Shown: one piece after another, positions 47,727-58,663 of the stretch
Numbering within the stretch: the first letter of the stretch is position 1
Layout of the letters: each line of letters begins with the position of its first letter
Source of the DNA: Berberis thunbergii
Taxonomy: Eukaryota > Streptophyta > Magnoliopsida > Ranunculales > Berberidaceae
Assembly (NCBI GenBank): GCA_003290165.1
Contig: QNQO01006252.1
Location: 22,704-86,703, forward strand
DNA length: 64,000 nucleotides
Direction: 5' to 3'
The notes under the pieces: model-generated
What the model was told of the DNA's origin: nothing
Seen by the model: the letters and a program-made list of their open reading frames with translations, nothing else
Database searches by the model: none
Made by a program: the position numbers and the translations under genes

Positions 47727-48470
47727 TCAGCCAGAAGTATGATCTAGACACAAGTAACCCTTATGTTCTAAACTATACCCAAGGAACACACAAGCAACAG
47801 AACGAAACTGAAGTTTATGTTTGTTGTATGGACGAATGAAAGGATAGCAAAGACAGCCAAAAACATGAAGTGCCCAATAATCAGGTAGACGATGAAGTAG
47901 AACTTGATAAGGAGATTTATTACGAAGCACCTTACTTGGCATTCGATTAATGAGAAAAACAGCAGCTTGAAAAGCATATTGCCAGAATTGAAAAGGCATA
48001 TGTGCATGAGCTAACAGAGCAAGACCAGTCTCAACTACATGTCGATGTCTACGTTCCACTCGACCATTCTGGAAAGAGGAGTATGGACAAGAAAATCTAT
48101 GGCGGATACCAGACTCCAACAAGAAAGATTTAAACACTTTGAACTTACCTCCATTATCTGATTGAATACATTTTATAGAAGTATTGAACTGATTCTCAAC
48201 TTGAATCTTGAACAATTTGAAGACAGCTAGAGCCTGACCTTTGGACTGAAGTGGGAAGAACCAGATGAAGCGTGAAAAATCATCAACAAACAGAAGAAAA
48301 AACCTTGCACCAGAAGTTGATTTTATAAAAGCAGGACCCCAGATGTCCATATGAATAAGTTCTAAAGGACTAGACGCATGAAAAGATGACAAAGAAGTAG
48401 GTAATCTATGACTTTTGGCAAGCTGACAGGATGAACAAATTGATAAACAATTGGATTTATTAAGTGGAAC
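47727..48470 (-). pseudogene. Nested copia integrase
   Basis: The 221-residue frame has 'LELIHMDIWGP' (first D), 'IQSDNGGKF' (second D; the family has G-E-F, here G-K-F) and 'FQNGRVERRHRHVVE' (E). Then comes the copia 'FWQYAFQAAVFLINRMPS' and 'VFGCLCYPFIRPYNKHKLQF' region. Upstream near 48470-48530 a frame with the GAG-pre-integrase-like 'LGHPSKDVVHQIL' can be read. Confidence 0.85.
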
Positions 48471-48774
48471 ATTACAAAGACTTAATATCTGATGGACAAC
48501 ATCTTTTGAAGGATGGCCTAGTCTATAATGCCATAATTGTTCAAGATTATCAATACAAGAAGAATTAGAAGTTGAAGATACATCTGATATGCTAGAGCTA
48601 TGACTAGAACTAGTAGATAAGCTAGGACTGGGACTGGTACAGAGACTGGAACTGGGACTAAGACTGGAACTGGAGCTGGAAGCTAATGCTGCCTTGGAGA
48701 CAGGAAGAACTAGTAGCTTGTATAGCCCATTCTCAGGCTGCCTCGAGCTAGAACCTTCCTCGAAATTGGATCCT

Positions 48775-49889
48775 TCACAAAAAAATAATTGGACCAGAAT
48801 TCAATGAACACATTGTTATCAGCACAAAATTAGTAACACTGACCAAATTGGTTGATAAAGAAGGGACATGAAAGACTTGCTTTAGAAGAAAGGGAGTGTG
48901 ATGAGAAGAAGAAAAAGATAATGACCCGACATTAGCAATATGAAGAGAAGAACCATTACCAACAGTAACTTTGTCTGAACCTGCATATGGAGAAGAATTG
49001 GTGAGACCAACATGATCATTAGTCAAGTGTGACTTGCTCCTGAATCCAAGTACCAGCCTTCACTATGGAATGGGTTAGATACTGCTGCTAAGGCTGGCAT
49101 AGCCGGTTTAGGATCAACGGGAGAACCAGAATTCAAATGACTTGATGATTGCTGAAAATTAACATCAAAGCGATGATAACAAGCCATGGCTATATGACCA
49201 AATTTACCACATAACTGGCATTGTGGTCGATCATTAGATGGTTTGTTATAATGACCACCTTGTTGGCTATATTGCTGGACATAATACTGACCATTGGGAT
49301 TTCTTGCTCGGCCACGTCCTCTGTTAAAATGGCTGCCATAACTCCTTCCTCTGCCTCGACTAAAAGATTGTTTACTACTAGAATTTGCTACATTTGCTGA
49401 GATAGTTGGTATGCTACCTATAGAACTTTGTTGCTCCAATCTGTTTTCAAATGATAGTAGCATAATGTGAATAGACTCAAGCGAGATCTGATCATCTCGG
49501 ACATTGATGGCTGTGACTACTGGATTATACTCAGTACCCAGTCCATTTAAGAGGTTCATTATATGATCTTGATCTGAAATTACCTCTCCAATAGCTGCTA
49601 AATTATCCGCAGCACTCTTGATTTTCATGATATAATCAATCATGGACAGTGAACCCTTCTTGGTAGACTGCAAATCCAAACGTAATTGCATGATTCTTGC
49701 TCTTGAGGAAGAAGAAAATATCTGTTCTAAAGCCTTCCAGGTTGAGAAAGAGGTAGTATGACCAATGATTTGAGCTATGATTGCTGGTGTAAGTGAGGCA
49801 TAAATCCAACTGAGTATGGTACGATCTTGTCTTCTCCAAGCCACAAGGCAGGATTGATAACTCCTGGACTTAGTTCCTTTGTTGGACAA
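48775..49889 (-). pseudogene. Nested copia gag and protease
   Basis: The 288-residue frame is gag: 'FSTWKALEQIFSSSSRARIM', 'YIMKIKSAADNLAAIGEVIS', 'IMNLLNGLGTEYNPVV', an Arg/Gly-rich stretch and a zinc knuckle 'CQLCGKFGHIAMACYHRF'. It reaches the protease 'GWYLDSGASHT', where a stop or frameshift near 49023 passes to the next frame ('GLTNSSPYAGSDKVTVGNGS', 'VFHVPSLSTNLVSV'). Confidence 0.88.
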
Positions 49890-50117
49890 ATTGAAATTCC
49901 TTCAATGAAATCTTCAAAACCATTAGCAAAATGACATTCTCAATTTGAGACTTCCAAAGTATATAGTTGGATCGATCTAATTTTACTGGTAGAGAATGGT
50001 TTAAGACTTGAAAAGAAGGAGAAAAAGATACATTTGATGTCTAAACATTGTTGAGAGAGCCAGAGGAAGACGAGGACTGTGTCGCCATTGATAGAAGAGA
50101 CTCAAAGCTCTGATACC

Positions 50118-50355
50118 ATGAAAGAACTTGATGAACTAAACTGGATCTCTGTATTTGTCAATCTTATCACAGAGCATCCTCTTCTCTATTTATAATGTAT
50201 GAGATTACAAGAGAGACATTACACTTGACACTAACAGATTTCAAAACAGATTACAACTCATGAGAGTTCATACTAACAATACAGACAGTTCATGCTAATC
50301 TCTTAACAACAATGCAAACTAACCATCTAACAAACTTTTTTGTATCTATTCTATA
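50118..50355 (-). repeat. Nested copia 5' LTR
   Basis: Partner of 45547-45779. It lies between the primer-binding site and the GTTAA duplication at 50356-50360. Confidence 0.88.
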
Positions 50356-50360
50356 GTTAA

Positions 50361-51012
50361 TGATGTAGAATTACCAGCCCGTACATCAGCTTGAATGTTG
50401 TCTTTTAGTCCACTAACTAAGTAGCTGACCTGTTGGGAAGAAGAAACAGTTCCTGCTCTTGACAAAAGATGCTCAAATTGGGTTTAGTAATCACGTACCG
50501 ACCCGGCTTGGCGAAGCTTAATCAAATCTCCAAAAAATCCTGAAATTGGGTGGGTCCATACCTTGCATGTACACCTTCCTTGAAAGTGGTCCATATTAGG
50601 AATGGTGTATCTTGCTTGAGCAATTGATACCAGAGCTGTGCGTCTCCTTCAAGATGGAAAGATGCTAGAGCCACCTTATCCTCCTCAAGCGTGTGTTGAA
50701 ACTCAAAAAGTTGTTCAGTTCGACCCAACCAACTTGAAGGCTCTTAACTACCATTAAAACACGGAAAACCATCTTCACTAGCTTGGGCGCACTAGAATGG
50801 ATGGATGTTCCTGAGCCTCCACCAAGACCTCGCACTTGAGAACGTGAACCCTCCTCCGCCTTGAGCCGCCCGAACATGTCATCTCTAATTGCTTGAATAG
50901 CAGCGAACAACTCTGTCATCTTCTCCACCATCTGGTTTTGGCCGTGCGATAAAGAACCCTCTTCCTGCTCTAGCTTCTCCAGACGTTGCTCTTTGTCTAG
51001 CGCTGATACCAT
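50361..51012 (-). pseudogene. Chromovirus gag, N-terminal and middle part
   Basis: The 51012-50665 frame starts with a coiled-coil-like acidic stretch ('EQRLEKLEQEEGS', 'QNQMVEKMTELFAAI'). After a frameshift it continues at 50728-50522 with 'DKVALASFHLEGDAQLWYQL' and 'FKEGVHARYGPTQFQD', the retrotransposon gag core. It stops where the copia element begins and resumes at 45546. Confidence 0.85.
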
Positions 51013-51017
51013 TATGT

Positions 51018-51465
51018 TGCGTACCTGATTCTGAAAGCGGGTAACTGGACCTAGCAGGGGCTATAACCAGCCTGTTTTCCCTTACTCTTACCTATCTTGC
51101 CACAATAGGACTTGATTTGCAAGAGCAAGAATGAAGTCGTAGGTGTTTTGTCGAGGTAACCTACTGATAAAACCTCCCAAGATAAGTTTATACTAAAATC
51201 ATGCTCTTTATTCCAATTACTGTCCTGCTTATAGTAGGTAACCACTTACAGTAGTTAGCTAAAATTAAGCAACTAAGTTACATAAAATTGGGATCTCCTA
51301 ACAGACTCCTGCTGACTCTATCAACCCATGATTGCTACATGTGCGATCCTTGACTCAGACTAACAAACTCAGAAAAACTAACTACAGACTCAATGACTAT
51401 TTCAATACTCATGGGTCCATTAGTGCCTACACTAGTAGATTTTTCAGTAGGCCTGGTATGCATCA
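51018..51465 (-). repeat. Chromovirus 5' LTR
   Basis: On the minus strand it runs TGATGCATACC to GTACGCA, followed by ACATAA and then the primer-binding site TGGTATCAGCGC. Confidence 0.9.
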
Positions 51466-51780
51466 GATTATGTTTGTTTGAGTTGATTGCAAGTTTATAG
51501 CAACTTTCTGTTCATCTGAGTTTGTTGACTAGAGTCCAAGAGGGTCTGTGAAGCCGTAGTGAAGCGAGGTCACTATCCTCCTCCTCAGGGTTGAATCTGT
51601 ACGTGGTTGTAGATAGGAGGTGGGCCTGAAACATGACTGGATAGAGTGTGCTCTTGTATGGTGGCGCCAGAGTGATGTGGTTTGGATAGTTGTAATGGAG
51701 CTGTGGGAAAGTGTGTGGGCTTGAGTCTAAGAAGTTGAGTTGTGGAATTGTTGAGATGGTGGTGGACATCAGTTGGGTGA
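51466..51780 (-). pseudogene. LINE ORF1 fragment (continuation across the chromovirus)
   Basis: Minus-strand frames are Pro/Ser/Thr/His-rich and end 'FNPEEEDSDLASLRLHRP'. This is not a known domain. It is assigned to the LINE because removing the chromovirus would place it directly before the ORF1 C-terminal part at 41460, and because its composition fits an ORF1 linker. Confidence 0.35.
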
Positions 51781-51788
51781 GTCATAGT

Positions 51789-52785
51789 CAGGGGCGGGCT
51801 CAGGATTTTAGTCGAGGGGGGGGGGGGGGGGGGGGCGAAATGAAAAATATTTATTAGTTGATAATAGTAGTTATCAATGGTAAAACCAATTTTTTTTACC
51901 CAATCCTAGTAACTAATAAAAAAAATTCAACTATAAAAAATACAATGCATATATCAAATTGGATCCAAGTGTAGTCAATTTTAAGCCAAAATAAGGTTAC
52001 TATTGATAACCTTAGCAAAAAGCAAATAAACATAATAACTAGAATATATAACTAATATCACAAAAGAGTTTGTCTAGGCAGCCAGACTTAAAGCCATTTT
52101 TTGGCCAAGCTAGAGCATTTTTACACCTTTACCCATTCTCTTTAAAATACAATCACAACATTATCTATAAAGGGATAGAAATGTAAAAAACTTAAAACCT
52201 GACAAAAAAGTGGCTATAAAGCCTGATAATCTAGAATTGAGAATTACAAAATAATTAAGATAAGTTCTAGGTGAAGCTAAAAAAAATTTGAAATTTGCGA
52301 ATCTAATATGATCATAATACAATTTCAAAGAAAAAATAGTTTATATGAGGCTCAAATTTATACGAGTTAGCTAATGGTAAATATTTTCATTGAATTCTAT
52401 CGTTATTATTTTAGATATTAATTTTAAATATTTTTTTTGTTTGGAGTTTATTATCGCTTGTGAAAAACAATTCATTTATTTAATGTTAATAAATTTTTAT
52501 TAAACTAAACATTTTTAATGTTTGCAATTACTAATAAAATTGCATTGAAAATAAAATAAAAATTGCACTCGAAGAGTATCGAACTCAGGTCTTTTACTAA
52601 AAGTGATAAACCTCCAACCACTACACAAACAAAGACATATTTGAATGTTTTTATAAACAATTAATGTATTGTATTCTACATTATATAATCAACTTTTTAA
52701 GACTAAAATATATATACTAAAATATTTTAAAAGTTAAGGGGGGGGGCAGCTGCCCCTCCTTCGTCCCTTAGTAGGTCCGCCCATG
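51789..52785. mobile_element. 997-bp hAT-type MITE
   Basis: The ends are CAGGGGCGG and CCGCCCATG, inverted with one mismatch. Flanks are GTCATAGT (51781-51788) and GTCGTAGT (52786-52793), an 8-bp duplication with one change. Near each end is a G run (22 Gs at about 51818-51839; nine at about 52738-52746). The interior is AT-rich and encodes nothing that I recognise. Confidence 0.8.
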
Positions 52786-52793
52786 GTCGTAGT

Positions 52794-53252
52794 GCTTTGG
52801 GGAAATGGTGTATGTAGGATTGACTGGGATGGTTGTGGGAGGGAAGAAGGGGGAGGGTCAATGGATATATTATCTGGTTGGGCTCGAAGTGGGGTAGACG
52901 GGAGCTAGGTGTTGGTGAGGTACTTGGGGAAGGAACTGGGTGCAGATAGAGAGGAGAGAAGGTGTTAGCATACTATATATTCAAAGTCGGGATCGGAGTA
53001 GAGTGAATCGGGTCGAACCAAGTGGGTATTGTCTAAACATCAGGTAGGGTCCAAAAGACGGACTGATTGGGACCAAAAGATTGAACAATGAAAGTGTAGT
53101 GGTCCAACAGCTTGATATCCAATACCGTGTTCCAGGTACAGCTGTAGTAGAGATAGTGAGTGGGTTGAGTCAGAGTGTGTAAATGGCTGTGAGTGTTCTA
53201 TTGTGGAGATGGAATGGACACGGTCAGATCCAGACGGTGGGAGTATTGGTAT
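52794..53252 (-). pseudogene. LINE ORF1-like linker fragment
   Basis: On the minus strand it reads as a Ser/Thr/Pro/His-rich frame with a stop ('HSHLHTLTQPTHYLYYS', 'PLYLHPVPSPSTSPTPSS'). It flows across the hAT MITE into 51780 and, across the copia element, into 58196. It is placed in the LINE by position only. Confidence 0.3.
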
Positions 53253-53470
53253 TGAGAATATATTACGAATATCCTGATTGATTGGGAATATTTGTATTAG
53301 GAAAGTTGCTTATAGAGTCAATATTGTATAATAGTTTTAAGGAAATTAACAGATTATATTGTGAATATCTCACAATATTCTCTGGATTAGTTTGTATATA
53401 AACAGGTGATTGTGAATGAAAAGATAAGACAATACACACAATCAATTCCTTTGTGTCTAATATTTCATCA
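53253..53470 (+). repeat. Copia 5' LTR
   Basis: TGAGAATATATTACG to TTTCATCA, followed by TGGTATCAAAGC (53471-53482). A TATA-like TTTGTATATAAAC lies at about 53392. Confidence 0.93.
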
Positions 53471-54524
53471 TGGTATCAAAGCAAAGAGTATCATAAAGGG
53501 AGAAAATGTACCTGTGTACGATTAGAACGATTGGATCTTCCTCTAACTGGGCCTTGTAACCTCAAAGTGCAGTCTCTAACGATTGGATCTTCCTTCTTCG
53601 AATAAGAAGGAACGAAGAAGAAGAAGAAAGATCGAACCGCTGATCGAACCCCTAAAGGACATCGACATCGACTCTCTGATTGAACCTCTGATCGACATTA
53701 ACCCTTTGATCAACTCATATTGAACCTCTGACCTGATCAAGAAGGAACTCTGATTGAAGAAGGAACCCTCTGATTGAACCCTAATCAGAGACTCAACACT
53801 CCCAACAGCAACCCCAACAATCAATCGATGAGATTAGAGAAGCAGATGAGAAACCCTAGCCGCATCTCAACCTGAAACAGATCTCGCAAGCAGATCTCTC
53901 AGAAGGACGAGGGACTGCGAGGGGTCGTGAGGGGCCTCTGCGAATCTGAGAGAGGGCTGAATCTCAGCCTCTGATCAGTTTCAGATCTGCGAGAGGAGGG
54001 GCTCTGCTTCAGCTCTGCCGGATCCACCTCTGGTCGCTTCTGGACTTTCACCACTGAATCAGGCAGCTATTTTGAATCGATTGGATCGAGTTCACTGCTT
54101 GGATTGATTGGATCGATTGGATCGACTTCACATGCATCGATTGGATCGACTCTTTGGTTGCGAGGATCTGCTCTCTGCTTGGATTTCGACCTGCTCACTG
54201 CTTGGACATCGTTCTGCTTGGATTTCGATCTGCTCCTGTTTGGATATCGATCTCCTTGGGGTGCTTGGATCAGAGTGTTTGAAGAAGCTCTGTTCTTCGT
54301 TTCAAGAAATAGATCACAAAACTCTGTTGATTCATAGCTCTCAGAACCTCTCTCTCTGTTGATTCATAGCTCTCAGAACCTCTCTCTGGTTTTGTTTATG
54401 TTCCTGTTTAAGTAATAAAAAAAAAAAAAAAAAAAAAAAAGGTAGAGTTTATCTTCTGTGGCTGTCGTGAATACAGCTTTGATTCTTTCTACGGCGGTTC
54501 GAGATTTCTCTTTGAACATCGCTC
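53471..54524 (+). other. Copia leader with repeats and a 24-base A run
   Basis: This 1.05-kb leader has no gag. It contains GATTGGATC(G/T)-type repeats (54075-54140), a 32-bp duplication starting at 54326 and 54358 (GTTGATTCATAGCTCTCAGA), and 24 consecutive As at 54417-54440. The only ORFs are low-complexity Ile/Ser/Leu frames. The A run is unusual inside an LTR element and suggests that polyadenylated RNA was copied in. Confidence 0.6.
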
Positions 54525-55390
54525 ATGGCTGGCAGTGCCAACACTGCTCAGATAGGTTCTTCTGGGGCAGGAGTGACTGAGACAAATGCATCTCCACTGC
54601 CTGGGCTGAATACCACCCAGTGGCAGACACTTCTTCAGATGCTGGGTGGGTCAAAATCCGCAACGACAGATAAGATGATTGGTACGCCTTGGATTATTGA
54701 CACGGGAGCTTCGAATCACATGACTGGCACGATCGGGGATCTCCGTGACTTAAGGGAGATTTCTCAATGTCCCGTGGGATTGCCAGATGGGAGTAGCGCT
54801 ATCGCCACTAAGGAGGGGACGATCCTTCTTGACAGAAATTTCTGTTTGCAAAATGTTCTTTATGTGCCAGGGCTAACTTGCAATTTAATTTCTGTGTCGC
54901 AATTGACTGATCATTATAACTGTTTTGTCCAATTCACTAATGATCTGTGTGTTATACAGGACCGCACTTCGAGGATGCTGATTGGTGCGGGTGAACGACG
55001 CGATGGACTCTATTGCTTCCGAGGGCTGCCACAGGTTCACGCAATAAAGGCCAATAGTGTGGTGTCTCTTGATCTATGGCACCAGCGACTGGGTCATCCA
55101 TCTCTACAGGTAACAAAGTTAGTTCCCGACGTCAGTTTTAGTGAAAAGAAAAATCGCTTGAATAAAACTGTGACGTCTGCCAGAGGGCAAAGCAAAGTAG
55201 AGATAAGTTTCCTGTTAGTGAACATAAAGCTTCGACTATTTTTGAACTTATTCACACTGATTTATGGGGACCTTATCGAACAACTTCTTCCTGTGGTGCT
55301 TCTTATTTTTTGACCATTGTTGATGATTTTTCCCGTGCTGTATGGATTTATTTACTTGTTGATAAGAAAGAGGTCTCCCATACTCTTCAA
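54525..55390 (+). pseudogene. Copia protease and integrase start, with gag deleted
   Basis: The frame opens 'MAGSANTAQIGSSGAG', a gag-like start. Within 40 residues it reaches 'TTQWQTLLQML' and the protease 'PWIIDTGASNHMTG', so the gag core and zinc knuckle are missing without loss of frame. 'LWHQRLGHPSLQVTKL' is the GAG-pre-integrase region. A frameshift near 55160 passes to another frame carrying 'CDVCQRAKQSRDKFPV', 'THLWGPY'-type and 'IVDDFSRAVWIYLL' integrase motifs, up to a second shift near 55395. Confidence 0.85.
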
Positions 55391-56301
55391 ATGTTTTCTC
55401 GATGGTTAAGAGACAATTTGATAAAGAGGTAAAAATTTTGAGGAGTGATAACGGCACTGAATTCACTTGCCTGCGACAATATTTTCTTGATCATGGGATT
55501 TTTTTTCAAACGTCCTGTGTGGGAACACCTCAACAAAATGGGCGGGTTGAACGGAAACACCAACATATTTTGAACGTAGCTCGGGCGCTGCGTTTTCAGG
55601 GCTCTCTTCCTATTGAATTTTGGGGAGAATGTGTCTTGACGACTGGATACTTGATAAATAGGACTCCCTCCTTGGTTTTGAATGGGAAAACACCTTATAG
55701 TGTCTTGTATGGCAGCACACCAACTTACGATCACTTGCGCATTTTGGGGTCCTTGTGTTATGCGCATGTGCAGACAGGGGATAAGTTTGCCAGTAGAAGT
55801 CGAAGGTGCGCCTTTGTTGGGTACCCTTATGGAAAAAAGGGGTGGCGTTTGTATGACTTGGAGAAACAAGATTTCTTTGTTTCTCGTAATGTTGTATTCT
55901 CGGAAGGAGTTTTTCCCTTTGCAGATAATTTTAATTTAGACCACGATGGTCTGCCTAATATCGAGGCGGTTCAAGAGGACTGTGAAGAGACATCTACACC
56001 TGTTTTGAGGGGGGGTGCCGATGAGTGTGTACAGACGGATAGGACTGCTGGGCAGTCGGCTAGTGCCGAGGAGTTGTTCAGCCAAATAGGGCTGCTGGGC
56101 AGTCGGTGTGTGCCGAGGATGGGGCAAATGCTGGTGTCGAGGCGTTTGTACAGCCGGATGAGGCTGCAGGGCAGCCGATTTGTGCGACCCAGGAGGACAA
56201 CCCGGACGCAAGTCAGGAAGATGTGTTGGGCAGGGGTCAACGCAGAAGACAAGCCTCGATACGACTCCGTGATTATGTTACTCATACCATTCGGAAAATG
56301 A
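55391..56301 (+). pseudogene. Copia integrase core and C-terminal part
   Basis: The 299-residue frame has 'ILRSDNGTEFTCLRQYF' (second D), 'GTPQQNGRVERKHQHIL' (E), 'LPIEFWGECVLTTGYLINRT', 'GSLCYAHVQTGDKFASRSRR' and 'FVGYPYGKKGWRLYDLE'. This is a full copia integrase core apart from the first D in the preceding frame. From about 56000 the frame becomes repetitive and non-homologous where another frame (56106 on) takes over. Confidence 0.88.
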
Positions 56302-57975
56302 GTCCATCCGTACCTCCTTCACCCGTACCACGGCATTCTTCAGGTACACCCTATCCCATAGCACATTATGTGAATTGTGATAATTTTTCTATGCGACATA
56401 GACATTTTCTTGCAGCCTTGACAACAAATCGGGAACCTGTGTGCTATTCTGAGGCCGTGAAAGACAGCCGCTGGAGGGATGCCATGCGACGAGAAATTGA
56501 GGCTCTTGAGATTAATGAAACCTGGGTTGTAACAGAATTGCCACCAAGAAAGAAAGCTCTCGGATGCAAGTGGGTATACAAAATCAAGTATCACTCTGAT
56601 GGTACCATTGAGCGATTGAAGGCTCGGCTGGTTATTCTTGGGAATCATCAAATTGAAGGAGTTGATTATACAGAGACTTTTGCTCCAGTAGCTAAAATGG
56701 TTACAGTACGGGTTTTTCTTGCCGTTGCGGCTGCCAAGAATTGGGAAGTCCATCAGATGGATGTTCATAATGCATTTCTACATGGTGATCTTACAGAGGA
56801 GGTATACATGAAATTACCACCCGGTTTTCAGGTGGGGACTTCTGGAAAGGTGTGCAAGCTTAGGAAATCATTATACGGGCTGAAGCAGGCACCCCGCTGC
56901 TGGTTTGCTAAACTGTCGACTGCTTTGAAGAATTATGATTTTCGGCAATCTTATTCAGATTATTCTTTGTTTACTCTACAAAGAGGTACGGTTCAGCTCA
57001 GTGTTCTTGTCTATGTCGACGACCTTATCATCTCTGGGCGTAATCCGGGGGATATACAGAAATTCAAGGGTTACCTCAGTGTTTGTTTCCATATGAAAGA
57101 TCTGGGTCCTTTAAAGTATTTCTTGGGGGTTGAAGTGGCACGCGGACCAGATGGGTTTGTGCTTTGTCAACGCAAATACGCGCTAGATATCATCTCTGAG
57201 GCCGGATTGCTAGGGGCAAGGCCCGCGGCGGTGCCATTGGAACAGAATCATCGACTCGCCTTGTCCAAGTGTCCAGAGCTCGCTGACCCGGAGCCTTACC
57301 GTCGCTTGGTGGGACGGCTAATTTATTTGTGTTTCACTCGACCCGAATTATCTTATAGTGTTCATGTTTTATCTCAATTTATGCAACATCCTCGGGCGGA
57401 CCAATGGGAAGCTGCTTTGCGGGTGGTTCGGTACTTAAAAGGTAATCCAGGTCAAGGTATACATTTGAGTAGTAAGTGTGACTTGCAGTTACATGGGTGG
57501 TCTGACGCTGATTGGGCCGGATGCCCTTTGACTCGGCGGTCCCTCACTGGTTGGTTGGTGTTCCTTGGGAACTCGCCGGTATCTTGGAAGACAAAGAAGC
57601 AACATACAGTATCTCGCTCCTCCGCAGAGGCGGAATATAGGTCTATGGCTATGACTACATGTGAGTTGAAATGGCTTAAAGCTATTTTAGCTAGCCTCAG
57701 GATGCCTCACACACGTCCTATGTCTCTTCATTGTGATAGCCAGGCGGCTCTCCATATATCTCAAATCCTGTTTTCATGAACGGACAAAACATATTGAGGT
57801 CGATTGTCACTTTGTCCGTGATGAAATTGTTGCTGGACATATCAATCCCACATTTGTCCCATCCAATGAGCAACTCGCTGACATTTTCACAAAAGCATTG
57901 GGCAACGACAATATGAGTATCTACTTCGCAAGTTGGGCATACGAGATCTCCATGCACCAACTTGAGGGGGGATAT
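56106..57975 (+). pseudogene. Copia RT and RNase H
   Basis: The 557-residue frame has 'CYSEAVKDSRWRDAMRREIE', 'GCKWVYKIKYHSDGTIERLK', 'QMDVHNAFLHGDL', 'SLYGLKQAPRCWF' and 'LVYVDDLIISG' (Y-V-D-D intact). It continues 'DLGPLKYFLGVEV', 'SDADWAGCPLTRRSLTGW', 'SRSSAEAEYRSMAM' and 'LHCDSQAALHI'. A one-base shift near 57770 moves to 57733-57978 with 'HERTKHIEVDCHFVRDEI' and 'QLADIFTKALG'. The only visible break is near the C-terminus. RT looks potentially functional otherwise. Confidence 0.9.
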
Positions 57976-58195
57976 TGAGAATATATTACGAATATCCTGA
58001 TTGATTGGGAATATTTGTATTAGGAAAGTTGCTTATAGAGTCAATATTGTATAATAGTTTTAAGGAAATTAACAGATTATATTGTGAATATTCTCACAAT
58101 ATTCTCTGGATTAGTTTGTATATAAACAGGTGATTGTGAATGAAAAGATAAGACAATACACACAAATCAATTCCTTTGTGTCTAATATTTCATCA
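57976..58195 (+). repeat. Copia 3' LTR
   Basis: It matches 53253-53470 except for one extra T (GTGAATATTCTC) and one extra A (ACACAAATC). It is preceded by the polypurine tract and 'TAT'. Confidence 0.93.
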
Positions 58196-58663
58196 TTTGG
58201 CAATCTTGTATTGAATGTTGCTCATTAATATCTTTGGCCTTTGGAAACTTTTCACTGACTAACATTAACTGAATTGGCTGCTCTGGCTCACTAAGTTGGG
58301 CGGATTGATCAGCGTTTTGATGCGCATGGTGAGGTTGGTTGCTAGTGTGACGCAATTGTAGAAGCTTTCCGGTTGGTCAGATACTGCTTTAAAATGCTGA
58401 AAGTGGATCCAATCCTGAACCGACCACCTACCTATCCACCGCTTCATTGGATATTGCCTGTGACGCGGATTAGCTTGCTGCCTCCCCAGTTTCCCCTTTT
58501 TAGCGAGTTTTGATTCTAGAGTGTCTGGAAAAGGGGAGCATGAAGTCGGCTTCATCTGGGCTGGATCTAAGAAGATGGATGGATTTGGATTTGGATTTGG
58601 CTTTTGATTTAGAAGACTTGTGAACATGGGGCACACACTGTTGAAACAGGGGTTACTCAACAC
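58196..58663 (-). pseudogene. LINE ORF1-like N-terminal fragment
   Basis: The 132-residue frame (58663-58265) starts 'MLSNPCFNSVCPMFTSLLNQ', holds Asn-Pro repeats and 'QDWIHFQHFKAVSDQPESFY', and ends at a stop. I do not recognise a domain. It is oriented with the LINE at 36584-41465 and separated from it by three insertions, so ORF1 or its leader is a reasonable but weak reading. Confidence 0.3.

Larger units (their letters stand above)
45547..50355 (-). mobile_element. Ty1/copia element nested in the chromovirus gag, GTTAA duplication
   Basis: It is flanked on both sides by GTTAA (45542-45546 and 50356-50360). LTRs are 45547-45779 and 50118-50355, with roughly eight differences. The primer-binding site (minus, TGGTATCAGAGC) is at 50106-50117, directly inside the right LTR. 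The polypurine tract (minus, TTGAGGGGGGATGA) is beside the left LTR. Order on the minus strand is gag, protease, integrase, RT, RNase H. Two or three frameshifts split the polyprotein. Confidence 0.92.
41466..51465 (-). mobile_element. Ty3/gypsy chromovirus, about 5.2 kb without its nested copia element
   Basis: It is bounded by LTRs of 440 and 448 bp. The primer-binding site (minus, TGGTATCAGCGC) lies six bases inside the right LTR, and the polypurine tract (minus, AAGTGGGGAGGAA) lies beside the left LTR. Minus-strand order is gag, zinc knuckle, protease, RT, RNase H, integrase, chromodomain. A copia element splits gag. Flanks (TCTAT and GATTA) do not form a clean target duplication. Frameshifts, stops and a changed integrase residue mark it inactive. 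Confidence 0.9.
53253..58195 (+). mobile_element. Young Ty1/copia element lacking most of gag
   Basis: LTRs of 218 and 220 bp (53253-53470, 57976-58195) start TGAGAATATA and end TTTCATCA. By eye they differ only by two one-base indels. The primer-binding site TGGTATCAAAGC follows the left LTR at once, and the polypurine tract TTGAGGGGGGATA precedes the right LTR. Flanks (ATTGG left, TTTGG right) suggest a 4- to 5-bp duplication. Protease, integrase, RT and RNase H are present with a few frameshifts, but gag's RNA-binding and zinc-knuckle parts are absent. Confidence 0.9.

Noticed and set aside
55936..56285. Minus-strand ORFs over the copia integrase/RT junction
   Set aside because: Shadows of the plus-strand copia coding sequence.
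41466..58195. Cluster of defence or other host genes suggested by many ORFs
   Set aside because: Every convincing domain is retroelement gag, protease, integrase, RT, RNase H or chromodomain.
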